A DNA stretch of 64,000 nt from NCBI RefSeq assembly GCF_000981225.1, contig NZ_LAJC01000025.1, forward strand, positions 1 through 64,000, written 5' to 3'. The translations under genes were made by a program, and so were the position numbers. Each line of letters starts with the position of its first letter. The stretch's first letter is position 1. Under the pieces are notes generated by a model, which did no database searches, was not told the DNA's origin, and saw only the letters and a program-made list of their open reading frames with translations. The stretch is from Allosalinactinospora lopnorensis. GTDB taxonomy: Bacteria; Actinomycetota; Actinomycetes; Streptosporangiales; Streptosporangiaceae. Below are positions 18,240-24,665 of this stretch, in pieces.

Positions 18240-18483
18240 GTACGCCCCGCGCGGGACCGGACACGCGGGTTACAACTAGTTGTAACCTGCCTGAGTCGCG
18301 GTACGCCCCGCGCGGGAAAGTTCACGCGTACTCCGGCAGGGTGCAAGTACTTGCACCCTGCGTACGCCCCGCGCGGGACCGGACACTCAGAGCAAACCAC
18401 TACTGCAGATCTGCAGCCGCAGGTCCGCCCCGTGCGCGGTGGCCAGTGGCCAGCGTCTTACCCGGAAAGCTTTGGCCACTCCG
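18240..18483. repeat. Four tandem 61-bp repeats, each with a different palindrome
   Basis: Units start at 18240, 18301, 18362 and 18423, exactly 61 bp apart. The first 17 bases of units 1-3 are identical (GTACGCCCCGCGCGGGA); unit 4 begins GTCCGCCCCGTGCGCGG. The second half of each unit holds its own palindrome: GGTTACAACTAGTTGTAACC (18268-18287), a perfect 26-bp palindrome centred on AGTACT (18336-18361), CTGCAGATCTGCAG (18403-18416), and in unit 4 AGTGGCCA/TGGCCACT arms around AAAGCTTT. A fifth, diverged unit starts at 18502. No ORF with convincing codon use crosses the array. Confidence 0.9.
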
Positions 18484-18501
18484 CCCCCGCTCGTCGTCGC
18501 G

Positions 18502-18546
18502 GTCCGGCCCCGTGCGCGGGGAGAAACGGTTTTCGGCGCCGTTTCC
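18502..18546. repeat. Diverged fifth copy of the array unit
   Basis: GTCCGGCCCCGTGCGCGG at 18502 resembles the start of unit 4, and GAAACGG (18522-18528) with CCGTTTC (18539-18545) forms a stem, but it is 79 bp from the start of unit 4 rather than 61. Confidence 0.6.
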
Positions 18547-18589
18547 CGCGGCCCTCTGCAAACGCGCAGGTCAGGGAGAAAAATCACCA

Positions 18590-19260
18590 GGGGTGCGGCG
18601 GGGTCGGTGGGCTGTCGCGTTTTCGCAGGTCACCGGGCCCCCGGGGGTGGTGGGGGTGCCGCCTGGGGGTGGGTGACCCCGTGCCTCCGGGTGTGCGCCG
18701 TGGTGGTGCGCGGTGTGAGGGGTGCTGCTCTGGGCGCGTGCCCTTGCGGGCGTGCTGCGCTGCGGGCTGGTCCAGGTGTCCGGCGTCGGACATCTCGGGG
18801 ATGTGCGTGAGGTATCGGCTGCTGTCCTGGTCGCTCGCCTTGATCGTGTGCTTCGCTTCGTGTCGTCGAGAGTTGTTCGTCGTCGAGCTCGACGTTGTTC
18901 GTCGTCGTTGTCGAGGTTGGTTTGGCGCGCGGCGTCGAGGTGGTTCGTTCGCTCGTTGGCGCTGGTTGTCGTCGAGGCGCGGCGGTCGTCGAGGGTGAGC
19001 TGGTGTTGGTCGGCATCATCCGGCGGACGGACGGGAGCGCAGCGCTGAGAGTGTGCGTGCGGCGTGCGCGTGCATCGGTTGGTGTTGGCGCGTCGCTTGC
19101 TCGTGTGCGGCGCGTTGTCGGCGTTCTGAGCGCGTTTCTGTGTTCGCTGTCGAGTTCGTGCTGATCGTTGCAGGCGAGTGAGCGTGAGGGGTGAGCGTGG
19201 CCTGGTCTGGGGTGGGGTGCTGGGGTGGCGGGGATGGTGGGGTGCCTACGCTCCGGGTGC
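18590..19260. other. GT-skewed non-coding stretch inside the element
   Basis: The plus strand here is strikingly rich in G and T and poor in A and C, with repeated short words such as GTCGTCGAG and GTTCGTCGTCG at 18865-19005. Minus-strand frames are open but give low-complexity Pro/Thr/Arg/His sequence with poor third-position GC bias. I cannot support a gene here. It lies between the left-operon terminator and the capsid-gene terminator. Confidence 0.5.
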
Positions 19261-19323
19261 CCGCGAAAGCACCCCGGCCCGTTTGGTGGTGCCCGCCACC
19301 AGTAGGGCCCCGGGGGGAGTGAC

Positions 19324-19387
19324 GACCCCCCGGGGGGTCGGGTGCCGCTGGCCGTGCCCAGGGGAGGCGCCCCGCGGCCAGCGGCAC
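19324..19387 (-). terminator. Terminator structure after the capsid gene
   Basis: GTGCCGCTGGCCG (19342-19354) and CGGCCAGCGGCAC (19375-19387) form a perfect 13-bp stem five bases past the capsid stop. A separate 16-bp palindrome, GACCCCCCGGGGGGTC, lies at 19324-19339. Confidence 0.75.
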
Positions 19388-19391
19388 GTCT

Positions 19392-20783
19392 TTAGGCTGA
19401 CACGTTCAGCAGAACGAATGCCGAGTCGTTGACGGAGTCGGCCCCGGTGCGCGCCCAGAGCAAGGCGCCCCGCTGCCCGGTCGGCCGCTGGTTGGCTCCC
19501 ACCAAGTTCGGGATCAATTCGAGTTGCGCGCCGATCCGGTCGACGATCACGAAGTTGGAGAAGTCGCCGTAGAGGAGGACTTTCTCTCCCGCGGTTTCGT
19601 GGTCGCCGGACATGTTCGACAGTTCGTTGAGCGGTTTCCGCAACAGCCGGTCATCTGCGATTCCTGGGAAGACCTTGCTTCCGTTGGCGGTTTCCTCTTG
19701 GCTCAGATGGTTGATTACCGCGATGTTGGCGGCCCATTGGGCATTCATGGAGAACCGGGCCGGTAGCGCGCTCTGCGTCGCGAAAACGTCCTCTGCCGCG
19801 AGGGTGGCCGCGGTTGCGGTGTCGACCTCGGAGGAGGTTCCGGTCAACGCGGTCACGATCCCGGTGGGTTGGCCGGTTCCGCTGCCCGTTGTGAACGCGG
19901 TTGCGTGGAGCTGCGCCAGCCCGTCCACGAGAAGCCGCTGTAGTTCCTGCATGAAGTTCACGGCGTCCATTCCCACCTCGAAACTGAAGGGAACGAACGC
20001 ATCCCCGAAGTGCACCGGAATGTTGGGCTGTTCCAGGGTCGGACTCGCGTCGGCGACTTCGGCGTGTTCGGATTTCCATTCCGCGGTCACGCCAGCGGAG
20101 GAAACGCCGTTCCACTCGCTTGATGCGACCTGAACGACCCGGGAGATCTCCCGGAGCGGGTTGTTGGAACCGTCCGAGGTGAGGATAATCGCCGGATCCA
20201 AGTGCATGGGCACCATGTGCCCGCCGCCTGCGCCGGTTCCGATCTCCATTTGCCGCATTTCGGACTGGAAATGGGCGACCCGGCGATAGGCTTCCTGCTC
20301 CTGCGGTTCCCACAGCAGATGCCCGCGCGTCGGGTCGGCGACCAGTGTCGCGAATGCCCGCGCATAGGCCGGGTCCCCGGTGGCGATGGCCCAGCGCGCG
20401 GCCACGGTTTGGGCGTAGGCCGGGCCGTCCCGCAAAAGCTTCTCGACACGCTGCGCGCCGTGGTCGGGGAGTTCGCCGGAGCGCGCGGCGGTGTCCACGT
20501 TCCGCATGGCCTGGTCGCGCAGCGCGGCGAGTGGCCCGTTGGTGGTGCGCGTGGGAGCGGCCCCATCGGGGTCGTAGTGGTGGGTGCCGTGCTCGGTGCG
20601 CAGATCCCCGCTGCCGTGGCCGGCGGCGTGCTGGCTGAGCCGGTGCAGCGTCGAGGAGCGATCAAACGCCCGGGTCAGCTCATCAAGCCGGGCCTCATCG
20701 GCCGCGGTGAGCTTCGCCTTGTTCTCCAGAGCTTCGAGTTCGCGCTGGATACGGCGCATGTCGTTGATCGGTGAGAAAGCCAT
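19392..20783 (-). CDS. HK97-type phage major capsid protein
   Basis: This 463-residue protein has a helical, charged N-terminal region (1 to about 180) and an HK97-fold body. Typical capsid features include NPLREISRVVQVASSEWNGV, PVHFGDAFVPFSFEVGMDAV, the helix NFMQELQRLLVDGLAQLHAT followed by TGSGTGQPTGIVTAL, KVLLYGDFSNFVIVDRIGAQ and LLWARTGADSVNDSAFVLLN. It forms icosahedral shells. No prohead protease, portal or terminase is adjacent, which is unusual for a prophage and typical of some satellites. ATG 20783 has only a weak ribosome-binding site. Confidence 0.9.
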   Translation of the reverse strand: MAFSPINDMRRIQRELEALENKAKLTAADEARLDELTRAFDRSSTLHRLSQHAAGHGSGDLRTEHGTHHYDPDGAAPTRTTNGPLAALRDQAMRNVDTAARSGELPDHGAQRVEKLLRDGPAYAQTVAARWAIATGDPAYARAFATLVADPTRGHLLWEPQEQEAYRRVAHFQSEMRQMEIGTGAGGGHMVPMHLDPAIILTSDGSNNPLREISRVVQVASSEWNGVSSAGVTAEWKSEHAEVADASPTLEQPNIPVHFGDAFVPFSFEVGMDAVNFMQELQRLLVDGLAQLHATAFTTGSGTGQPTGIVTALTGTSSEVDTATAATLAAEDVFATQSALPARFSMNAQWAANIAVINHLSQEETANGSKVFPGIADDRLLRKPLNELSNMSGDHETAGEKVLLYGDFSNFVIVDRIGAQLELIPNLVGANQRPTGQRGALLWARTGADSVNDSAFVLLNVSA

Positions 20784-20815
20784 GGTTCACCCGTCCTGTG
20801 TCGCGATTCGGGACG

Positions 20816-20917
20816 GGTGCCCTTGCTCGGGCGGCGCGTCCGCTAGCTTCAGCGGGTGCCCTGTGGCGGGCGGCGCGCTGGCGGCCACCTCCGCTAGGTG
20901 CCCTGTGGCGGGCGGCG
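20816..20917. repeat. Three imperfect ~40-bp repeats upstream of the capsid gene
   Basis: Copies start at 20816, 20855 and 20897. The last two share GGTGCCCTGTGGCGGGCGGC; the first reads GGTGCCCTTGCTCGGGCGGC. The first two are followed by CCGCTAG. They lie between the capsid start and the upstream operon, possibly in its control region. Confidence 0.7.
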
Positions 20918-20960
20918 TAGCGGAGCGGCCTATCCATCGAAGGAGGCAGAGCCTCACCTC

Positions 20961-21164
20961 TCAGGATACCCGGTGGATAACCACACCGTTCGGTGCGCTG
21001 ATCACGCTGCCATCGGTCGGGATGCACCGGGCCGCCCACGGACAGGTAGCCGCGTGCTTCACGACCACCACAAGCACCGCTGCCCCGGTGAGGGGACTCT
21101 GGCCACGCGACACCGCGAGGTCGGCCGGGCAGTCCTCACACGCCAGTTCGGCGAGATCGGTCAT
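20961..21164 (-). CDS. Small cysteine-containing protein (element-borne)
   Basis: This 67-residue protein has CEDC near its N-terminus and CPWAARC near residues 41-47, a possible four-cysteine zinc site. The start ATG 21164 overlaps the stop of the ATPase gene (ATGA), so it is translationally coupled to it. Function is unknown. Confidence 0.7.
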   Translation of the reverse strand: MTDLAELACEDCPADLAVSRGQSPLTGAAVLVVVVKHAATCPWAARCIPTDGSVISAPNGVVIHRVS

Positions 21165-22381
21165 CGCTCCCCCTGGGTTCCGAATCGGTTCACGCAGTAC
21201 CAGCCGCGGCATGGTTTGATCAGGCGGCCGGACTCTTCTAGGCGCGTAAGGTACTTGCGGGCGTTCTCTCCGAACTTCTCGACAACGTCCGCGGTGCGTA
21301 CGCCTTCGGTGCGTTCGCCGACGAATTCGAGGATTGCCGCGCTGGTCTCGCCGAGATCCCCCTGTTCCTCGCGGCGCCGCGCCGTCTCGGCGGACTCGGC
21401 GAGGGTGGCACCGTCCAGCGTCCATGTTCCGCCGCGCAACCGCAGGGCGTACTCGGCTTCGACCACATCGCGGCCGGTCACCTTGAGCAGGGCGTCTTGA
21501 GCCTGCCGCTTGCGGGCCAGGACAACGATGGTGTCGGCGGCCCCTGCGAGACCGTGAGTGCCGCTGACGCTGTCTACGAAGTCATCCGAGGTGGCCTTGC
21601 GGTCGTGGTGCAGCACAGTCACAGCAAGGCCGGGATGCTCGTCTGCGATGCCCTTCAGCGCGGCCCCCACCCTGTAGTCACGCTGGTAGGCGGACTCCCC
21701 CTGTAGGGCGGTCGGCATCACCCGCCCCAACGTGTCCACCACGACCAACGCCGTGTCGGGGTAGCGCTCAACGAACGCCGTGATCGTCGCGAGGATGGTC
21801 CCGGGCTGTACGCGGGTGATGTAGCAGAACCTCTCGGGGATCGAGGCGTCTGACAGCAGTTGGCGGCAACGGTCCTGCATCCTCCTGTCCCCGTCCTCCA
21901 ATGCGCAGTAGAGGACACGGCGCGGAGCACCTACGGGGATCGCGCCCAGGGCTCGGCCCCCCGCGGCGACCGCGAGCAACAGATCAAGGGCAAGCCAGGA
22001 CTTACCAGCTTTGGGCGGCCCCACTAGGAGCGCGAACCCTTCCGGGACGAGCCCGTCCACGGCGTAGACCAGCGGCGGGAACTCTTGGGAGTCCAGCCAC
22101 GCGCCGGTGCGGAGGTCCGCGAGGAGGTTGTTCCCGCCGTCTCCCGAACGGGTGTCACTACCGTCCCGAGTGTCACTTTCCCTGGTCACAGGGGTATCTG
22201 AGTTCGGGGTAGTGTCACTTTCAGATGTATCTGCCTCATCACTTTCCGTGGTAGTGACACTCGGGACACTTGTGACAGGGAGAGGGGTAGAGCACCGCGC
22301 GGAGCATTCGGCGCGAACCTCGTCCGCGATGTGCGGCGGGTCGGTGGGCATTACCACGTGGGTACTGGTCGGGCACGTCAC
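21161..22381 (-). CDS. RepA-like AAA family ATPase (element replication)
   Basis: After about 85 low-complexity Ser/Thr/Asp-rich residues comes a RecA-fold ATPase: Walker A LLVGPPKAGKSWLALDLLLA, LYCALEDGDRRMQDR, Walker B ALVVVDTLGRV, and VTVLHHDRK with GTHGLAGAADTIVVL. The C-terminal 70 residues look like a winged helix. This matches hexameric RepA-type helicases of plasmids and phage satellites. GTG 22381 overlaps the previous stop and follows GGGAGGT. It probably drives replication of the excised element (inference). Confidence 0.85.
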   Translation of the reverse strand: MTCPTSTHVVMPTDPPHIADEVRAECSARCSTPLPVTSVPSVTTTESDEADTSESDTTPNSDTPVTRESDTRDGSDTRSGDGGNNLLADLRTGAWLDSQEFPPLVYAVDGLVPEGFALLVGPPKAGKSWLALDLLLAVAAGGRALGAIPVGAPRRVLYCALEDGDRRMQDRCRQLLSDASIPERFCYITRVQPGTILATITAFVERYPDTALVVVDTLGRVMPTALQGESAYQRDYRVGAALKGIADEHPGLAVTVLHHDRKATSDDFVDSVSGTHGLAGAADTIVVLARKRQAQDALLKVTGRDVVEAEYALRLRGGTWTLDGATLAESAETARRREEQGDLGETSAAILEFVGERTEGVRTADVVEKFGENARKYLTRLEESGRLIKPCRGWYCVNRFGTQGER

Positions 22382-22647
22382 GCCGCTACCTCCCGCCGCT
22401 CGAATGAAGCCCAGCGGTATTTGTCCGGGGTGAGCCGGACGGGCGGCGGACACTCCAATGCCGGGTCACGGTGCCAGTCCGGGCACCTCGGACACGGGAT
22501 GGGGGGAAGGCGTAGTGCAGCCTCACGGCGACGCTGGAAGCGGTCGTTGTCCTCGCATACCCTGGCGTCAGATCCAGCCGTCGCCCGGTGTGTGATCTCT
22601 TCCGGCCCGTCGTTGCCCGCGGCGGGCCGTTCGTTTCTCGGGACCAT
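22378..22647 (-). CDS. Element-borne hypothetical protein with zinc-finger-like motif
   Basis: This 89-residue basic protein contains CPRCPDWHRDPALEC, which could bind zinc. It is the first gene of a three-gene overlapping operon with the ATPase and the small cysteine protein. No family recognised. Confidence 0.65.
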   Translation of the reverse strand: MVPRNERPAAGNDGPEEITHRATAGSDARVCEDNDRFQRRREAALRLPPIPCPRCPDWHRDPALECPPPVRLTPDKYRWASFERREVAA

Positions 22648-22690
22648 CCCGAACTCCTCTCAGTCGTTCGGGTCACCGGAATCGGGACGG

Positions 22691-22879
22691 TCAGGCAGCG
22701 TCGCCGGACTGCTGGTCGAGCCATTTTTCGATGTCTGACCAGCGGTAGCGGATGTGGCGGCCGACACGGCGCCACTTCGGGCCGATCTGGCGATACCGCC
22801 ACATGGCCAACGTCTTCATCGGGATCTTGAGGTACTCCGCGACCTCGGCAGGGTCCGCCAGTGATGCTTGCGGTTTCAT
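22691..22879 (-). CDS. Excisionase / DNA-binding winged HTH protein
   Basis: This 62-residue protein reads DPAEVAEYLKIPMKTLAMWR and VGRHIRYRWSDIEKWLDQQ, the helix-turn-helix-17/excisionase pattern. ATG 22879 follows GGGGGAAC. Its position divergent from the repressor-integrase pair, with operators between, is typical of a recombination directionality factor whose expression is held off by the repressor. Confidence 0.85.
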   Translation of the reverse strand: MKPQASLADPAEVAEYLKIPMKTLAMWRYRQIGPKWRRVGRHIRYRWSDIEKWLDQQSGDAA

Positions 22880-22899
22880 CGTTCCCCCATCATCATGAC

Positions 22900-22918
22900 G
22901 TGTTCCTTAAAAGAACAC
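22900..22918. promoter_or_regulatory. Repressor operator O1 (excisionase side)
   Basis: GTGTTCCTTAAAAGAACAC is an inverted repeat, TGTTC-N7-GAACA, 21 bases before the excisionase start. The same half-sites and spacing recur at 22988-23004. Confidence 0.65.
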
Positions 22919-22987
22919 CGTGAGATGCAAGTGGCTCACTTCGTCTCAGAGTGCCCCACTCTTGCGCGTTCCGCAAGCACTAGCTAA

Positions 22988-23004
22988 TGTTCTCCTATGG
23001 AACA
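22988..23004. promoter_or_regulatory. Repressor operator O2 and leaderless promoter of the XRE gene
   Basis: TGTTC-N7-GAACA covers the ATG (22997) of the XRE gene. TTGCGC (22962-22967), 17 bases, then TAATGT (22985-22990) would start the transcript at about the ATG itself. There is no Shine-Dalgarno sequence, so the mRNA is probably leaderless and self-repressed. Confidence 0.6.
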
Positions 23005-23449
23005 AGAACCAATGAGTCCCGTTGAGAACATCGGGAAGCGCGTCAAGCAGGTACGACTGCGCCAGGACATGACTGCCGAAGACGTCGCGCGAGAGCTTCG
23101 GAAACAGGGGGTGCCCTGGGAGCGCGCCACCGTCGCCAAGTTGGAGAACGGGCACCGGGCCAGCATCACGGTTACCGAGTGGCTAGCCCTCGCCTACGTC
23201 CTGTCGGTCAGTCCTCTGCACATCCTCGTGCCGCTCGACGACGATGCCCCGTTCCGGCTCACGCCCAACCGCGAGATTTCCGCGCTGGGCGCGCGCCGAT
23301 TCATCCGCGGTTTCCATCACCTTCCAGGGATGGACTGGCGCGCGTTCCTGACGGAGGTGCCGGACTCCGAGGTCATTGTGTCCGAAGGAAAGACGGGCGA
23401 GTGGACCATACGCCCAGCAGAGGAGGATGACGAAATTGCCGGTCGTTGA
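22997..23449 (+). CDS. XRE family repressor of the element
   Basis: This 150-residue protein has an N-terminal HTH (KRVKQVRLRQDMTAEDVARE, ATVAKLENGHRASITVTEWL) and an acidic C-terminal part. It is divergent from the excisionase and overlaps the integrase gene by 14 bases. It is the likely master repressor that keeps excision and replication genes silent, acting at the two TGTTC-N7-GAACA sites (inference). Confidence 0.88.
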   Translation: MEQEPMSPVENIGKRVKQVRLRQDMTAEDVARELRKQGVPWERATVAKLENGHRASITVTEWLALAYVLSVSPLHILVPLDDDAPFRLTPNREISALGARRFIRGFHHLPGMDWRAFLTEVPDSEVIVSEGKTGEWTIRPAEEDDEIAGR

Positions 23450-24650
23450 TCTCTGGCACCAGATGGAGAAGCAGCCGGACGGCTCGAAGAAGAAGGTCCG
23501 GTCCGCCAAGTACGGGCGCGGGAAGCGCTGGGCGGCCCGGTGCCGCGATAACAACGGCGACCAGAAGTCACCCACGTTCAAGACCAAGGCGGAAGCCGAG
23601 AACCACCTGAAGAACGTCGAGGGTGACCTGGTCCGCGGTCAGTACGTCAACCCCGCGGCCGGGAAGGTCACCTTCCGGGACTACGCGGAGCAGTGGCGGC
23701 GCAACGCGCTACATCGACCGTCCACTGCGGAGCGGGTAGAGCGCGCTTTGCGGAACCACATTTACCCCAAGCTCGGCAACCAGCGAATGTCGATGATCCG
23801 GCCGTCCCACATTCAAGCCTGGGTGAGCGGGCTTCAGGGCAGGCTCGCCCCGTCGACGATCCGCGCCTACTACGGGGACGTAGCCGCGATCTTCACGACC
23901 GCGGTCCGGGATGACGTCATCGCGCGTACCCCGTGCCGCGGGATCAAACTCCCCGAGGTGAGCGGAAAGAAGAAGCCAGTGATGCCAGTGGAGCAGGTTG
24001 CAGCGATCCGCGCCGCTCTCCCGGAACAGTTTCGTGCGGTGATCGACTTGGCCGCCGGCTCTGGGTTACGGCAGGGTGAGATGTTCGGCCTTGAGGTTCG
24101 CCACGTCGATTTCTTGCGGCGTGTGCTCACGGTGGAGCAGCAGCTATCGGAGCGGCCGGGGGAACGGGCGCGGGTGGTCCCGCCGAAGACGGACGCCTCC
24201 TACCGGGAGATCCCGCTTACGGAGCGCACCACGGACGTTCTGGCCGCTCACCTTGCGCAGTACCCGGCCGTTGAACTCGAAGTCGAGGACGCGACGGATC
24301 CGGACAACGTCCATACCCGCACCGCGGCGTTCGTGTTCACCACGCAGGCGCACCGGCCGGTGCGCCGAATGGAGTGGTCACGCATCCTCGCACCGGCAAT
24401 GAAGGCGGCCGGTTTGCCCAAACGATCCGGGCTGCATGCGATACGGCGGTTTTATGCCTCTTTGCTGATCCGTTACGGCGAGTCGGTGAAGACCGTTCAG
24501 GAGCGCATGGGGCACAGTTCAGCGGCAACCACGCTCGATACCTATGCCGGGTTGTGGCCGGACAGTGAGGATCGGACGCGCGAGGCGGTAGACGCCGGAC
24601 TTGCTGAACTTGACGATGTGCGCCCGATGTGCGCCGCAGAAGAGGGGTAG
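23436..24650 (+). CDS. Tyrosine-type site-specific integrase
   Basis: This 404-residue tyrosine recombinase has an AP2-like DNA-binding N-terminus, a SAM-like core-binding domain (VTFRDYAEQWRRNALHRPST), and a catalytic domain: Arg in GSGLRQGEMFGLEVRHVDF, the HAIRRFYASLLI box, GHSSAATTLDTYAGL with the nucleophilic Tyr. TTG 23436 is chosen because AGGAGG ends nine bases before it; ATG 23427 has the same site pressed against it. The last codons contain the right arm-type repeat, and the right core follows 43 bases after the stop. Confidence 0.95.
   Translation: MPVVDLWHQMEKQPDGSKKKVRSAKYGRGKRWAARCRDNNGDQKSPTFKTKAEAENHLKNVEGDLVRGQYVNPAAGKVTFRDYAEQWRRNALHRPSTAERVERALRNHIYPKLGNQRMSMIRPSHIQAWVSGLQGRLAPSTIRAYYGDVAAIFTTAVRDDVIARTPCRGIKLPEVSGKKKPVMPVEQVAAIRAALPEQFRAVIDLAAGSGLRQGEMFGLEVRHVDFLRRVLTVEQQLSERPGERARVVPPKTDASYREIPLTERTTDVLAAHLAQYPAVELEVEDATDPDNVHTRTAAFVFTTQAHRPVRRMEWSRILAPAMKAAGLPKRSGLHAIRRFYASLLIRYGESVKTVQERMGHSSAATTLDTYAGLWPDSEDRTREAVDAGLAELDDVRPMCAAEEG
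24616..24638. repeat. Integrase arm-type repeat, right copy
   Basis: Identical over 23 bp to 15705-15727 (two direct ATGTGCGCC units). It lies within the last codons of the integrase gene, 55 bp from the right core. Confidence 0.65.
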
Positions 24651-24665
24651 GTGTCTATGGCCTGT

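Noticed and set aside
18240-18483. CRISPR array
   Set aside because: The repeat part is short and the unique parts are themselves palindromes; there are no cas genes nearby.
18630-19387. Two minus-strand genes of about 125 residues
   Set aside because: The translations are low-complexity Pro/Thr/Arg/His sequence, third-position GC is not raised as in true genes here, and no motif is seen.
20961-21425. A 154-residue gene antisense-like within the ATPase gene
   Set aside because: Only the last 67 residues, from ATG 21164, are independent of the ATPase frame; the upstream part is a shadow.
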